DNA of 47,457 bases from CAZGTQ01 sp964528575 (GTDB taxonomy: Bacteria > Planctomycetota > UBA1135 > GCA-002686595), in the NCBI GenBank assembly GCA_964528575.1, contig CAZGTQ010000304.1, positions 1-47,457 of the forward strand, read 5' to 3'. Under the pieces are notes generated by a model. That model was not told the origin of the DNA, made no database searches, and was given only the letters and a program-made list of their open reading frames with translations. Below are positions 38,163-47,426 of this stretch, one piece after another. How positions within the stretch are numbered: the first letter of the stretch is position 1; every line of letters begins with the position of its first letter. Position numbers and translations under genes: made by a program.

Positions 38163-39877
38163 TGACCGCCCCCGCCTGCGGCCTCGGCGCGGCGCTCCTC
38201 GAGCTCGTCCTTCAGGTCCTGGTAGTAGTCGCGGAAGTAGTCGTTGTCGGGATCGAGCTCGGTCGCGAGCCCGATCTGGACATACGCCTTCTCGAGGTCG
38301 GCGAGCGGCACGTCGATGTCGAACTCCTCGGTCCGGCCCTCGACCTTGATCTGCACGTTGCCCATCCCGGCGAAGAACAGCCCGCCGATGCCGGCGATCT
38401 CGCGGCCGAGGTCGAAGCGGAAGCGCGCCTCGAGCGGCGACATCTCGCACGCCTTGCGGAAGTCGTCCTCGGCGTCGCCGGCCAGCGACTTGAGCCGGCC
38501 GCGCGCCCAGTAGGCGCGGGGATCGGTGACGCCGCCGTCGATCGCGCGGGTCAGGTCGTCGAGCGCCTCCTCGCGGTCGCCCTCGAAGTAGCTGACGAAA
38601 CGGTAGCCGCGCTTGAAGAGCGCCTCGGGCGTGTCGAGCTCGATGCCGCCGATGAACTCCTTCCACTCCTTCTCGAGCGCCTCGACGTCGTGGACGCCGA
38701 GGTGGTCGAGCAGGACGCGGCGGACCTCCTCGGGCGATACGATCTTCGCGACTCCCTCCTTGTTCTGGAAGGGCTCCATCGTGTAGTCGACCTTCTTCTT
38801 CGGGAGCGTGTAGATGTCCTTGAAGAACTTGTCGAAGCCGCGCTGGTACTCCTTCTTGCTGTTGTTGAGGAAGTACACGAACGCCCACGCGTGCGCGTAC
38901 TCGAACGCGCTGAACTCCGCCTTCGTGACGCTGAACAGGCGCTCGAGCTTGACGTAGCTGCCGTCCTTGATCGCGTTCTGGACGGTGAGGATCCGGTCGG
39001 TCTGGATCTTTCCGGGGATGATCTCCTCGACGTCGCTCGGGTCGTCCTCGTCGACGACGATCGTCGCCGAGCCGAGGTAGTCGGCGATGCCCTCGTTGAT
39101 CCAGATCTGCGGCCACGCCTGCGGCTCGATCAAGTACGTGAGCAGGTGCGTGCCCTCGTGGAGCGCGATCCAGTCGCTGATCGTCGGGTCCTCGAAGTCG
39201 TGGTAGAAGTTCAGGCTCTCCTCCAGGAAGGAGAAGTAGCCCGCCACGCCGCCGCCCACGCCCGCGGCGTTCATCTCGGAGAACTCCTTGCGGTTCTTCC
39301 AGATGTTGACCGTCATCTTCGTCCGCCGCAGTTGCGGCGGTGGATTGATGCCGACCCGCCGGTCGAGCGTCTTGTACCAGGTCTCCATCAAATTGACGTA
39401 GTACTCGAGCAGCTCGGGCGACGTGTTCGTCCTGATGACGAAGTGACGCGTCTCCTCGACGTAGCAGTTGTGCCAGTCCGCGTGCGCCGCGAGCTCTGCG
39501 GTCCGCTCGCGCGCGGCGTCCGTCTTCTTGCGCAGCTCGTTCTCGTACGCCGGCTTCGACCACCAGCGCCCCTGGTAGCGCACGAAGCCCTGCTCGAGCT
39601 TCTGCTTCTCGTCGTCGTTCTTCGGGACGTAGTCCGACATGTCGCCCTCGATCTCGACCGAGGCGACGTATTGCGGCGGGCAGACGATCGTTCCGTGCTC
39701 GAAGGTCAGCTCGTAGTCGTCGCCCGACTTGCGCGCCTTCTTCACGTCGATGACGCGGCCGTCGGTCGTGAGGAGCTTGTCCGCCGCCGCGGGCGCGGCG
39801 ACGGCGACGGCCGCGAGGGTCGCCGCGAGGGCTGCGAAGGCGCGCGGGCGGGGACGGGGGCGTGCTTGATCGAGCAT
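38159..39877 (-). CDS. Secreted MA-like zinc metallopeptidase with TPR-like C-terminus
   Basis: A 572-residue protein with a signal peptide (about 1-33). A short domain at 34-80 (DKLLTTDGRVIDVKKARKSG) resembles the beta-rich N-termini of planctomycete secreted proteins. The gluzincin core has HEGTH (His240, Glu241, His244) and third ligand Glu262 in WINEGIADYLG. The last 130 residues look like TPR helices (ALFKRGYRFVSYFEGDREEA). This is the peptidase-MA/DUF1570 type. Start ATG 39877 has RBS AAGGA at 8 bases; a longer start at 39928 would overlap the upstream gene. It is a paralogue of the gene before it. Confidence 0.82.
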   Translation of the reverse strand: MLDQARPRPRPRAFAALAATLAAVAVAAPAAADKLLTTDGRVIDVKKARKSGDDYELTFEHGTIVCPPQYVASVEIEGDMSDYVPKNDDEKQKLEQGFVRYQGRWWSKPAYENELRKKTDAARERTAELAAHADWHNCYVEETRHFVIRTNTSPELLEYYVNLMETWYKTLDRRVGINPPPQLRRTKMTVNIWKNRKEFSEMNAAGVGGGVAGYFSFLEESLNFYHDFEDPTISDWIALHEGTHLLTYLIEPQAWPQIWINEGIADYLGSATIVVDEDDPSDVEEIIPGKIQTDRILTVQNAIKDGSYVKLERLFSVTKAEFSAFEYAHAWAFVYFLNNSKKEYQRGFDKFFKDIYTLPKKKVDYTMEPFQNKEGVAKIVSPEEVRRVLLDHLGVHDVEALEKEWKEFIGGIELDTPEALFKRGYRFVSYFEGDREEALDDLTRAIDGGVTDPRAYWARGRLKSLAGDAEDDFRKACEMSPLEARFRFDLGREIAGIGGLFFAGMGNVQIKVEGRTEEFDIDVPLADLEKAYVQIGLATELDPDNDYFRDYYQDLKDELEERRAEAAGGGGQ

Positions 39878-39906
39878 CGTCGGGTCCTTCGGCTCAGTCC
39901 TGCGGC

Positions 39907-41601
39907 TCACAGCGTGAACTCCTTCCACGCGGTCTCGAGCTCCTGCCAGTCGACGCGATCGAACGCGACGTCCACCGCGCGGTCGAGGTCACCTGTCTCG
40001 GCGAGCGTCTCGAGATACGTGTCGAGGATGTGGTCCCAGGCTTCGTTCCAACGCGGGGACTTCCTGCGGCCCTCGCGCATGAAGTAGATGAACGACCAGC
40101 CCTGCGCGTAGTGCTCGCCGCCCACCGTGCCGTACGGGCTCGCCCCGTAGTACTCGCCCTGCGAGTAGCGGACGAGCTCCTGGAGCGGCACGTAGCGCTC
40201 CTCCTTGAGCATCGTCTTGACCGTCTGGACGCGCCACGCGAACGGCTCGAGATTGAAGCGTCCGTGCTTGTACTCGTAGCCCGCGTAGAAGTCGCCGGTG
40301 CCCTCGTTGTACCAACTGTGCGGAGCGAGCTGCCCGTAGAAGTAATAGATGTACTGGTGGAACGCCTCGTGGTTGACCACCGCCCACGTGTCCGCGCGTC
40401 CGCCGACTGCCTTGTCGTCGTAGACGACGAGCTCCTCCTGGTATGCGGCCCAGTAGCCGGCCGAGCCCCCCGGTCCACCGTAGAGGTGATACTGGTTCGC
40501 GTCCTTGCACACGCGCACGACGCTCGTGCGCGACAGCTCGAACGGATCGGCGACGACGGAGACCGAGCGGTTCTCGTCGATCTCCTCCTCGCGCTCCTCC
40601 TCGCCGGGCGGCCGCTTCTCGTTCTCTTCGTCCTTCTTCTCGGAGTCCGGGCCCGTCTTCGGCTTGTTCGCGATGCGGCGCGCGGCCTCGGGCGGGTAGT
40701 CGCGCTCGTAGATCTCGCGGATCGCCTCGAGGCGCGTCTTCAGATTCTCGATGAAGTCCTTGTCGTCGTTGTTCGAGATGATCAGGTAGTTCGGCGTCTC
40801 GTAGAGCTCCCAACCCGGCGTGCGCCGGATCTCGTCGAGCAGCTTCGCCTTCTTCTTCGCGCGGGGCGAGTTGCCGACCGGCATCGCGTCGCCGAGCAGG
40901 TCCGCGGTCGACACGATCTCGACGCGCTCGAGGCTCTTGCCCATCTTCTCGAAGGCGCGCCGGAACGGGATCCACTTCTTCCGCTCGCCGGGCCCGTTGA
41001 AGACGAGCGCGAGCTCGAGGTCCTTCTCGAGCTCGTACACCGCCGCGTACGCCTTGACCTCGGGCACCTCATCGCTCTTGACGCCGCCCCAGGAGAACCC
41101 GCGCCACAGCCCCGTGAACTCGATCTGCTTCGCGGAGACGACGCCCTTGATCTGGAGCTTGTCCTCGTCGGTCACGTGCCAGGCCGCGCCGTCGATCGCG
41201 TTCGAGCTCGTGACCCACTCGACGACGTCCTTGTAGGGGTTCGAGAAGCGGATGACGATCCGGCGCACGCCGTCCTCGTCGACCTCCGGCTCCTCCTCCT
41301 CCTCCTCCTGCTTGGGGCGGCGGTCGAAGACGACGAGCCAGCAGCCGAGGTACATCTCCTCGCCCTTGCCGATCGTGACCGGGACGCGGAACTTGGGCTC
41401 GTAGCGGCCGACCAGCATCTCCTCGCCCGGCTGTGGCGGGATGAACTCCCAGTCCTTGGGGACCTTGAGCTTGAAGCCGAGCTTCGAGTCGTCCTCGAAC
41501 CAGGTCTTGCTGTCGACTTTGGGCTCCTGCGCGAAGCCCAGCGCGTGGAGCGCCACGATCACCAGGACCTGGATGATCGTCCCCGTCACGATTCGAAGCA
41601 T
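39907..41601 (-). CDS. Secreted MA-like zinc metallopeptidase, paralogue
   Basis: A 564-residue protein with a signal peptide (about 1-25) and a very strong RBS (GGAGGATGGAGA, touching ATG 41601). Residues 30-235 form an N-terminal domain with a run of seven Glu encoded by a CTC microsatellite (41290-41309). The peptidase domain starts near 290, with HEAFH (His411, Glu412, His415) and Glu433 in YNEGTGDFYAG. A Glu/Lys-rich loop (about 320-350) interrupts it. The two tandem paralogues share the zinc site layout but differ in their extra domains. The gene diverges from the carboxypeptidase-regulatory protein. Confidence 0.82.
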   Translation of the reverse strand: MLRIVTGTIIQVLVIVALHALGFAQEPKVDSKTWFEDDSKLGFKLKVPKDWEFIPPQPGEEMLVGRYEPKFRVPVTIGKGEEMYLGCWLVVFDRRPKQEEEEEEPEVDEDGVRRIVIRFSNPYKDVVEWVTSSNAIDGAAWHVTDEDKLQIKGVVSAKQIEFTGLWRGFSWGGVKSDEVPEVKAYAAVYELEKDLELALVFNGPGERKKWIPFRRAFEKMGKSLERVEIVSTADLLGDAMPVGNSPRAKKKAKLLDEIRRTPGWELYETPNYLIISNNDDKDFIENLKTRLEAIREIYERDYPPEAARRIANKPKTGPDSEKKDEENEKRPPGEEEREEEIDENRSVSVVADPFELSRTSVVRVCKDANQYHLYGGPGGSAGYWAAYQEELVVYDDKAVGGRADTWAVVNHEAFHQYIYYFYGQLAPHSWYNEGTGDFYAGYEYKHGRFNLEPFAWRVQTVKTMLKEERYVPLQELVRYSQGEYYGASPYGTVGGEHYAQGWSFIYFMREGRRKSPRWNEAWDHILDTYLETLAETGDLDRAVDVAFDRVDWQELETAWKEFTL

Positions 41602-41882
41602 TCTCCATCCTCCTCCGGTCGGCGCGCCGGCCCCTGGACGGCGGGGCGCGGTCTGCCTGCCCCTCCAACGAGGCGGCGGGCCGCCGTGTTGGACGCGATC
41701 GCGTTTTCGTCCTGCCCGGGCCATCTTCCCATCGACCGATCGAGACGCAAGGGCGGCGCGGGCTGCGTGCGGAACGACCCCCCGTACTGGCGCGAGATGA
41801 CAATATTTCCGCGAAAGCAAGCGCCACAGCCGTCGCCGGCCGTCGTAGACCAGCGCGGGAACCCCCTCATCGAGGAGCTCCG

Positions 41883-44867
41883 ATGCGATTCAGGCACCTC
41901 CTGGCTCTCGTGCTCGTGCTCGGCGTCGTCGCGCTCGCCCTCTGGCAATTCGTCGGACGCGGCCCCGGCGGCTCCGAGCCGGTGGCGCTCGCGCCGGGCG
42001 CGGGCCGAGCGCAGGCCGCCGGCCGCGACGACGCCGCGCTCGCGGGCGCAGCGAGCGAGCGCGCCGAGCGCACCGCCGCGCGCGCGCCGGACACGGCGCC
42101 CGCGACGGCAGCCCGGGGACCCGCCGTCGGCGCCGGCGCGGCTGGGACCGCCGAGGAGCCGACGGGCCCGCTGCTCGTCGGCCGCGTCGTCGACACGAGC
42201 GGCGCGCCCGTCGCGGGGGCCGCGGTGTACGCGAGCGACCGCGAGGGCTTTGCGCTCGACCTGCAGCCGGCGGCGTTCGGCGAGAGCGACTGGAGGCGGC
42301 GCTTCGAGGCGCTCAGCGACGACGAGGGCGTGTTCGAGTTGCGTGGGCCCGAGCCGGGCGAGATCCGGATCGCCGTGCGCGCCGCGGGCTTCGCTCCGCT
42401 CGACCGCTCCGGCGTCCGCCTGCCCGTCGGCGAGCGCCACGATCTCGGCGAGCTCGAGCTCCAGAGCGGGGCCGTTCTCACCGGTTTCGTACGCGACGAG
42501 GACGGTCGTCCGGTCGCAGGGGCCGAGATCCAGCGCCAGGAAGACTCGCCGTTCGCGTTCTTCGATCCCGGCTCGCGGCGCGTCGCCGCCGTGACCGACG
42601 CGTCGGGCGCGTTCCGCGTCGATCAGCTCGCGTGCGGCCCGTGGAGCTTCCGCGTGCACCACCTGCTGCACCCCGATCGCACGTTCGAGGGGATCGCCGA
42701 GGTGCCCGAGGAGACCGCGGGCCTCGACTGGCGGCTCGAGCGCGGCTTCGCGGTGCGCGGCCGCGTGCGCGGCATCCCGCCGGGCGAGAGCGACTCGCTC
42801 TTCGTCTCCGCCGCGCCCGGCGCGGCCGACCAGGGCTTCTTCTTCGCCCGTACCGAGCAGCGCGGCGAGCCGCGCTTCGGCGACGTCGCGCCCGACGGGT
42901 CGTTCGCCGTCACCGGCTTGCGCGAGGGCGAGACGTACGGCGTGCGCCTGCGCGCCCTCGCCGGCGGCCTGCGCACGATCTGGGGCGACAACGACCGCTC
43001 CGAGTCGGTCTCCGTGGCGGCGGGCACGAGCGGCGTCGAGCTCGAGTACGCCTCGGGCCTGGCGCTCGTTCTTTCCGTCGTCGACGCGTCGAGCGGCGCT
43101 CCGCTCGAGGACTTCGTCGTCCTGGCGGGCTACGGCTGGCGCAGGGCGCTCGAGGGCGAGGACGGCGAGCCGCTGCGCCACCACCCGGGCGGCCGCGTGC
43201 GCTACGAGGGGCTGCAGCAGCGGCGGAACGGGCAGGACCTCGAGCTGCGGGTCGAGGCGGTCGGCTACCGCACCTACGAGCGCGACGGCGTTCCCGCGCC
43301 GCGCGGCTCCGAGATCGACCTGGGCACGGTGCGGCTCGAGCCCGTCCCCGTGCTCACCGTGCGCGTCGTCGACGACGTGAGCGGCGCTCCGCTCGAGAAC
43401 GCGCAGGTGTCGCTGCGCGCGCCGGGGGCGGCGAACCCCCAGGCGCGCGGCCTCGCGGAGCTGGGCTACGCCGGTGGCAGCTTCCGCTCGACGCGCGACG
43501 AGCGCAACCGCACGGCGACGACCGGCGCGGACGGGCTCGCGCGGCTGACGGGCTTCGCCGGCGAGAGCTGCACCGTCGCGGTCGAGCACGACGAGCACGC
43601 GCCGCTCGTCCTCGAGGGCGTGCTGCAACCGCCGGACGAGCCGTACGAGGTCGAGGCGCGCCTGCGCCCCGGCGGCTCGGTCGCCGTGACGGTGCTCGAC
43701 GACGCGGGCGCGCCGCTCGCCGGTGCGCGCGTCGAGCACCGCGTCGAGGACGACGAGCGGCCGCAGCCGTGGCGGCCGCGCTCGGACGCGGTCGCCGACG
43801 ACGCGGGGCGGGTCACGTTCGAGCATCTCGCGGACGGCGTGCACCGCTTTCGCATCGCGCAGGACGGGCCGCACGGCATCGCGTTCGGCAACTCGGCGTT
43901 CGTCGTGGCGGAGGAGGCGGGCGCGGGCGCGGACGAGGAGGGTTGGGGCGAGGTCGCGGTCCGGGGCGAGTCGCGCGAGACGCTCGAGCTGCGCGCGGAG
44001 GCGCGCGGCGCGCTCGAGGGACGCGTGCGCGAGGCGGGACGGCCGCTCGCCGGCGCGCGCATCGCGCTGCGCGCGGACGGGGGCGACGACGATGGACAGG
44101 AGTGGGGCGCGTACTTCCCCGGTTTCGGGGGCGACGGCGTGCGGACCGGCTCGGACGGCAGCTACCGCGTCGAGGATCTTCGTCCGGGGCCCTACGTGCT
44201 CACGGTGACGCACCCGCTGCGGGCGATGCCCGCGGAGCGCTCCGTGACGGTCGCTGCGGCCGGCACGACGTTCGACGTCGAGCTCTCGGTCAGCGTGATC
44301 GAGGGCCGCGTGACCGACCAGGACGGGGAACCGGTCGAGGGCGTGCGCGTCGTCGCGCTCCCCGAGCGGGGCGGCGAGCGCGGGCTCGCGGTGCTCGACT
44401 TCGGCGGCGACGCGGCGTTCTTCGGCGGCGAGCGGGCGGCGGACGCGCGCACCGACGCGGATGGCCGCTACAGCCTGCGCGGCGTCAAGCCCGACGAGCC
44501 GCTGACCGTGCGGGTGAGCGGCGGCTCGATCCAGCCGCTCTCGACCGAGGACCTCGAGCTCGCCCCGGGCGAGGTGCGCGGCGGCGTCGACTTCGCCGTC
44601 GCGAGCGCGGGCTCGGTGCGGGTCGTCGTCGAGCGCGCGGACGGCACGCCGGCGGGCTTCTGCAGCGTGCGCGCCACGTGGCAGAGCGAGGGCGACGTGC
44701 GCGACGCGCGCTCGTTCGTCACCGGGTCGGGCGAGACGACGCTCGGCGGTCTGCGCCCCGGCACATGGTCGGTCGAGGTGACGCGGCCCGGCGCGAGCGA
44801 CGAGCAGACCCGGCAGGTCGCCGTCGTCGCCGGCGAGACCGCGGAGCTGCTCTTCCGCCTGCCTTGA
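41883..44867 (+). CDS. Large surface protein with serial carboxypeptidase-regulatory-like domains
   Basis: A 994-residue protein with an N-terminal membrane anchor (about 6-24) and a low-complexity Ala/Arg tether to about 95. About eight Ig-like units each begin with a G(x)V(V)D..G.P(L/V)xGAxV pattern: VDTSGAPVAGAAVYASD, VRDEDGRPVAGAEI, VVDASSGAPLEDF, VVDDVSGAPLENAQV, VLDDAGAPLAGARV, VREAGRPLAGARI, VTDQDGEPVEGVRV and VERADGTPAGFCSV. Such domains usually bind partners or act as spacers. The RBS GAGGAG lies 5 bases before the ATG. The 281 bases before it hold no gene, only an AT-rich island (41801-41808). Confidence 0.85.
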   Translation: MRFRHLLALVLVLGVVALALWQFVGRGPGGSEPVALAPGAGRAQAAGRDDAALAGAASERAERTAARAPDTAPATAARGPAVGAGAAGTAEEPTGPLLVGRVVDTSGAPVAGAAVYASDREGFALDLQPAAFGESDWRRRFEALSDDEGVFELRGPEPGEIRIAVRAAGFAPLDRSGVRLPVGERHDLGELELQSGAVLTGFVRDEDGRPVAGAEIQRQEDSPFAFFDPGSRRVAAVTDASGAFRVDQLACGPWSFRVHHLLHPDRTFEGIAEVPEETAGLDWRLERGFAVRGRVRGIPPGESDSLFVSAAPGAADQGFFFARTEQRGEPRFGDVAPDGSFAVTGLREGETYGVRLRALAGGLRTIWGDNDRSESVSVAAGTSGVELEYASGLALVLSVVDASSGAPLEDFVVLAGYGWRRALEGEDGEPLRHHPGGRVRYEGLQQRRNGQDLELRVEAVGYRTYERDGVPAPRGSEIDLGTVRLEPVPVLTVRVVDDVSGAPLENAQVSLRAPGAANPQARGLAELGYAGGSFRSTRDERNRTATTGADGLARLTGFAGESCTVAVEHDEHAPLVLEGVLQPPDEPYEVEARLRPGGSVAVTVLDDAGAPLAGARVEHRVEDDERPQPWRPRSDAVADDAGRVTFEHLADGVHRFRIAQDGPHGIAFGNSAFVVAEEAGAGADEEGWGEVAVRGESRETLELRAEARGALEGRVREAGRPLAGARIALRADGGDDDGQEWGAYFPGFGGDGVRTGSDGSYRVEDLRPGPYVLTVTHPLRAMPAERSVTVAAAGTTFDVELSVSVIEGRVTDQDGEPVEGVRVVALPERGGERGLAVLDFGGDAAFFGGERAADARTDADGRYSLRGVKPDEPLTVRVSGGSIQPLSTEDLELAPGEVRGGVDFAVASAGSVRVVVERADGTPAGFCSVRATWQSEGDVRDARSFVTGSGETTLGGLRPGTWSVEVTRPGASDEQTRQVAVVAGETAELLFRLP

Positions 44868-44927
44868 TCCCCGCCGGCGAGCGGCGGAGGGTGGAAACGC
44901 GCGGCGGCTCGTTGTAGGAAGCTGCAC

Positions 44928-45824
44928 GTGCTCTCCCGATCCGCGAACGAGGCTCTCCCGTACGAAGCGCTGCTCCTGGACGTCGACGGCACGATCGTCG
45001 ACGACGAGGGTCGCGTGCCGCCGCGGCTCGTCGCGCGGCTGCGCGCGCTCGCCGAGGAGGGCGTGCGCGTGATGCTCGCGACCGGGCGCTCGGAGACGAG
45101 CGTGCAGCCCGTGATCGAGCAACTCGCGCTCGATGGCCCGTGCATCGTCTACAACGGCGCGGCGCTGTACTGCCCGTCCAGCGGCCGGCTGCTCGAGGAG
45201 CGGCTCCTGTCGAACCGCACGACGGCGCGCGCGCTCGCGTTCGGCCAGGAGCGCGGCTACCTGACGCTCGTGCAGCGCGCGGGCGCGAAGTATGCGTCGC
45301 CGCCGGCCGACGACGTGCAGCGGCGCGCGCTCGAGGGGCTCACCGCGCTCCATGTGCTCGACGCGTGGCCGTTGCCCGCCGACCTCGTGATCCGCATCAC
45401 GCTCTTCTCCGAACGGCACGCGTGCTCGAGCGAGCTGTTGCGCGAGATCGAGAGCGCGATCCGCGACCCGTTCTACGGGCTGCACTTCCCGCTCGGGCTG
45501 CTCGCGAAGCACCGCGACAGCCGCATGCAGGTCGCCGACGTCCACCCGCCGTGCCTCGGCAAGGGCGAGGCGCTGCGCGTGCTCGAGGAGTCGTTCGGCA
45601 TCCCGCCCGAGCGCGTCGTCGCGGTGGGCGACGCGACGAACGACATCCCGATGTTCCTGCGCGCCGGGCTCGGCGTCGCGATGGCCGACGGGATGGAGGA
45701 GGCGCGCCGTGCCGCGGACCGCGTCCTGCCGACGACGGGCCCCGAGGGGATCATCGCGCTCATCGACGAGGTGTTCCGCCAGCCCGCCGCGCGGCGCCGC
45801 GCGAGCGAGAGCGCGGCGGGCTAG
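44928..45824 (+). CDS. Cof-type HAD hydrolase
   Basis: A 298-residue protein. Motif 1 is LLDVDGTIVDD with Asp18 and Asp20, motif 2 is LATGRSETSV (about 49-58), the Lys is in LGKGEALR (about 210), and motif 4 is VAVGDATNDIPMF (about 225-237). A C2B-type cap lies between motifs 2 and 3. Members dephosphorylate sugar phosphates and related metabolites; the substrate is unknown. The start is GTG 44928 with AGGAAG 7 bases upstream. It converges with the radical SAM gene, leaving 11 bases. Confidence 0.9.
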   Translation: MLSRSANEALPYEALLLDVDGTIVDDEGRVPPRLVARLRALAEEGVRVMLATGRSETSVQPVIEQLALDGPCIVYNGAALYCPSSGRLLEERLLSNRTTARALAFGQERGYLTLVQRAGAKYASPPADDVQRRALEGLTALHVLDAWPLPADLVIRITLFSERHACSSELLREIESAIRDPFYGLHFPLGLLAKHRDSRMQVADVHPPCLGKGEALRVLEESFGIPPERVVAVGDATNDIPMFLRAGLGVAMADGMEEARRAADRVLPTTGPEGIIALIDEVFRQPAARRRASESAAG

Positions 45825-45835
45825 CGGCGCGGGCT

Positions 45836-46984
45836 CTAGTCCTGGATCGGCGGGCGCACGAGCGGGGGCGGGCTCTCGCCGCGCGCCTGCGCCTCGGCGC
45901 GCCAGCGCGGGGCCTCGAGCACGACGCAGCCCTTGCACGGCTCGGGGTAGTCGCCGGCGAACATGCGCTCGCGCAGCCGCTGCATCGCCGGGCCGTTCCA
46001 CACGCCCTCGACCCCGTCCTCGAAGACGTTGCCGAGCTCGAGCTCGCGCGGCGCGCGGCAGCACGGGAACGCGCGCCCGTCGGGCTCGACCTTGAAGTAG
46101 TTCATCACCATCGGGCAGAAGCCGGCGTAGTTCACCGCGAGCTCGGCGTTCATGAGCTCGAGCACGGTGCCGGAGGTGATGTGCACGGAGGGCCCGGCGT
46201 AGGGATAGTCGCCGCCGAGCGGCGCGCGGACCTCCATCTGGAGGCCGACGCCGCGCTCCTCGCAGCGCGCGCGCATCGCCTCGAGCCGCTCTGCGACCTT
46301 GTCCTCGCCGACGACGCGGAACGGGTCGAGCTGCTCGAAGTGCCGGCTGCTGGGCAGGAGCTCGAGCAACGTGATGCGGTCGCCGCCGAGCTCGTCCTTG
46401 ACGTAATCGACGTAGTCGACGATGCCGTCGAGCACGTCGATCGCGAGCACGGCGTGGTAGACGACGGGGACGTTCTCCTCGTGGCAGCGACGCGTCGCGT
46501 GCTTCGCGTGCCGAACGACCGTGTCGAAGTCGGCCGGCGCGCGCAGCTTCTCGAACACCGCGGGGACGTGCGAGTCGAACGAGATCGTCAGGCGGTGCAG
46601 GACGGGGAGCATGCGCTCGAGCAGCTCCGGCGTGAGCAGCACCGCGTTCGTGATGATGTCGAGCCAGACCCCGTGCTGCTCGCACAGCGGCAGCAGCCGG
46701 CTCATGTTGTTGAGCAGCGGCTCGCTCGTCGCGCTCGGCGTCAGCAGCGTCGTCGTGCGGAACAGCTCCTCGAGGAACGGCTCCTGGAGCTCGCGCGGGG
46801 TCGAAACGACGGGCGGATCGTCGACCTGGCTGCACATGATGCAGCGCAGGTTGCACGCGCTGTTCGTCGAGTACTCGAGGTAGTACGGCCGCGACTGCCA
46901 GAGCGTGCGCCGCTCGGCGAGATCGCGCGTCTGGGCGACGAAGTTGGCGAGCTCGCGCTCGTACTTGGGGCGGGGAGCCGACAT
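45836..46984 (-). CDS. Radical SAM protein with SPASM domain
   Basis: A 382-residue protein. The [4Fe-4S] motif CNLRCIMC gives Cys44, Cys48 and Cys51. The radical SAM barrel runs to about 270, and a C-terminal SPASM-type region follows with GFCPMVMNYFKVEPDGRAFPCC (starting near 310) and PEPCKGC. SPASM proteins modify peptides or carry auxiliary clusters. No small peptide precursor lies next to it, so RiPP maturation is open. ATG 46984 is chosen, with GGAG 4 bases before it; a GTG at 47002 is an alternative. A TACCGT hexamer lies 8 bases upstream on the minus strand. Confidence 0.88.
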   Translation of the reverse strand: MSAPRPKYERELANFVAQTRDLAERRTLWQSRPYYLEYSTNSACNLRCIMCSQVDDPPVVSTPRELQEPFLEELFRTTTLLTPSATSEPLLNNMSRLLPLCEQHGVWLDIITNAVLLTPELLERMLPVLHRLTISFDSHVPAVFEKLRAPADFDTVVRHAKHATRRCHEENVPVVYHAVLAIDVLDGIVDYVDYVKDELGGDRITLLELLPSSRHFEQLDPFRVVGEDKVAERLEAMRARCEERGVGLQMEVRAPLGGDYPYAGPSVHITSGTVLELMNAELAVNYAGFCPMVMNYFKVEPDGRAFPCCRAPRELELGNVFEDGVEGVWNGPAMQRLRERMFAGDYPEPCKGCVVLEAPRWRAEAQARGESPPPLVRPPIQD

Positions 46985-47013
46985 CGCGCTCCACGGTAGC
47001 ACACGGGCCTCGC

Positions 47014-47025
47014 GGCCCGCGGGCC
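47014..47025. other. GC-only palindrome between the FmdB and radical SAM genes
   Basis: GGCCCGCGGGCC is a perfect 12-base palindrome in the 49-base gap after the FmdB stop (minus strand). It could stop or slow transcription but has no T-run, so I do not call it a terminator. Confidence 0.25.
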
Positions 47026-47033
47026 GGCCGCGT

Positions 47034-47426
47034 TCAGTCGGAGGCCGGCGCGGACGCCTTCGGCGGCTCGCTCTTGGACTCTTTGGTCGACTCTTTGGTC
47101 GGCTCTTTCGAGCGTTCCTTGGACGACTCCTTGGGCGATTCCTTCGACGGCTCCTTCGACGACTCCTTGGACGGCTCTTTGGACGGCTCTTTGGACGGCT
47201 TCGACTTGCCGTTGTCCGCCTCGGCCGCCTTCTTGTACGAGTCCGAGCGGTAGTCCGTCTGGTAGAAGCCGCTGCCCTTGAAGAGGATGCCGCCGCCCAG
47301 GCCGATCTGGCGCACGAGCTTGAGCTTGCCGCACGCGGGGCACTTGCGCTTCACGGCCTCGGTCATCGACTGGAAGATCTCGAGGTGGTGCTTGCAGGCA
47401 CCGCAGACGTAGTCGTAGGTGGGCAT
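47034..47426 (-). CDS. FmdB-family zinc ribbon protein with a Ser-Lys-Glu repeat tail
   Basis: A 130-residue protein. The N-terminal ribbon MPTYDYVCGAC...CPAC has Cys8, Cys11, Cys29 and Cys32 for one zinc, followed by the conserved GSGFYQTDYRSDSYKK (51-66). FmdB proteins are thought to regulate or assist metabolic enzymes; the function is not firmly known. Residues 75-118 are about ten copies of a (P/E)SKE-like tetrapeptide, a charged disordered tail absent from ordinary members. The RBS AGGGA lies 9 bases before the ATG. Confidence 0.88.
   Translation of the reverse strand: MPTYDYVCGACKHHLEIFQSMTEAVKRKCPACGKLKLVRQIGLGGGILFKGSGFYQTDYRSDSYKKAAEADNGKSKPSKEPSKEPSKESSKEPSKESPKESSKERSKEPTKESTKESKSEPPKASAPASD
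47071..47205. repeat. 12-base tandem repeat encoding the SKE tail of the FmdB protein
   Basis: About ten imperfect units such as CTCTTTGGACGG, each 12 bases (four codons), keep the frame. The copies near 47171-47200 are nearly identical, which points to recent expansion. Base composition is less GC-rich than in the surrounding genes. Confidence 0.8.

Noticed and set aside
41290..41309. CTC microsatellite
   Set aside because: It encodes a run of Glu inside a secreted peptidase; a simple codon run, not a separate element.
41586..46994. 1802-residue open frame on the minus strand
   Set aside because: It runs antisense through the carboxypeptidase-regulatory and HAD genes. It is Arg/Ala/His-rich with no domain, a typical product of high GC codon bias.
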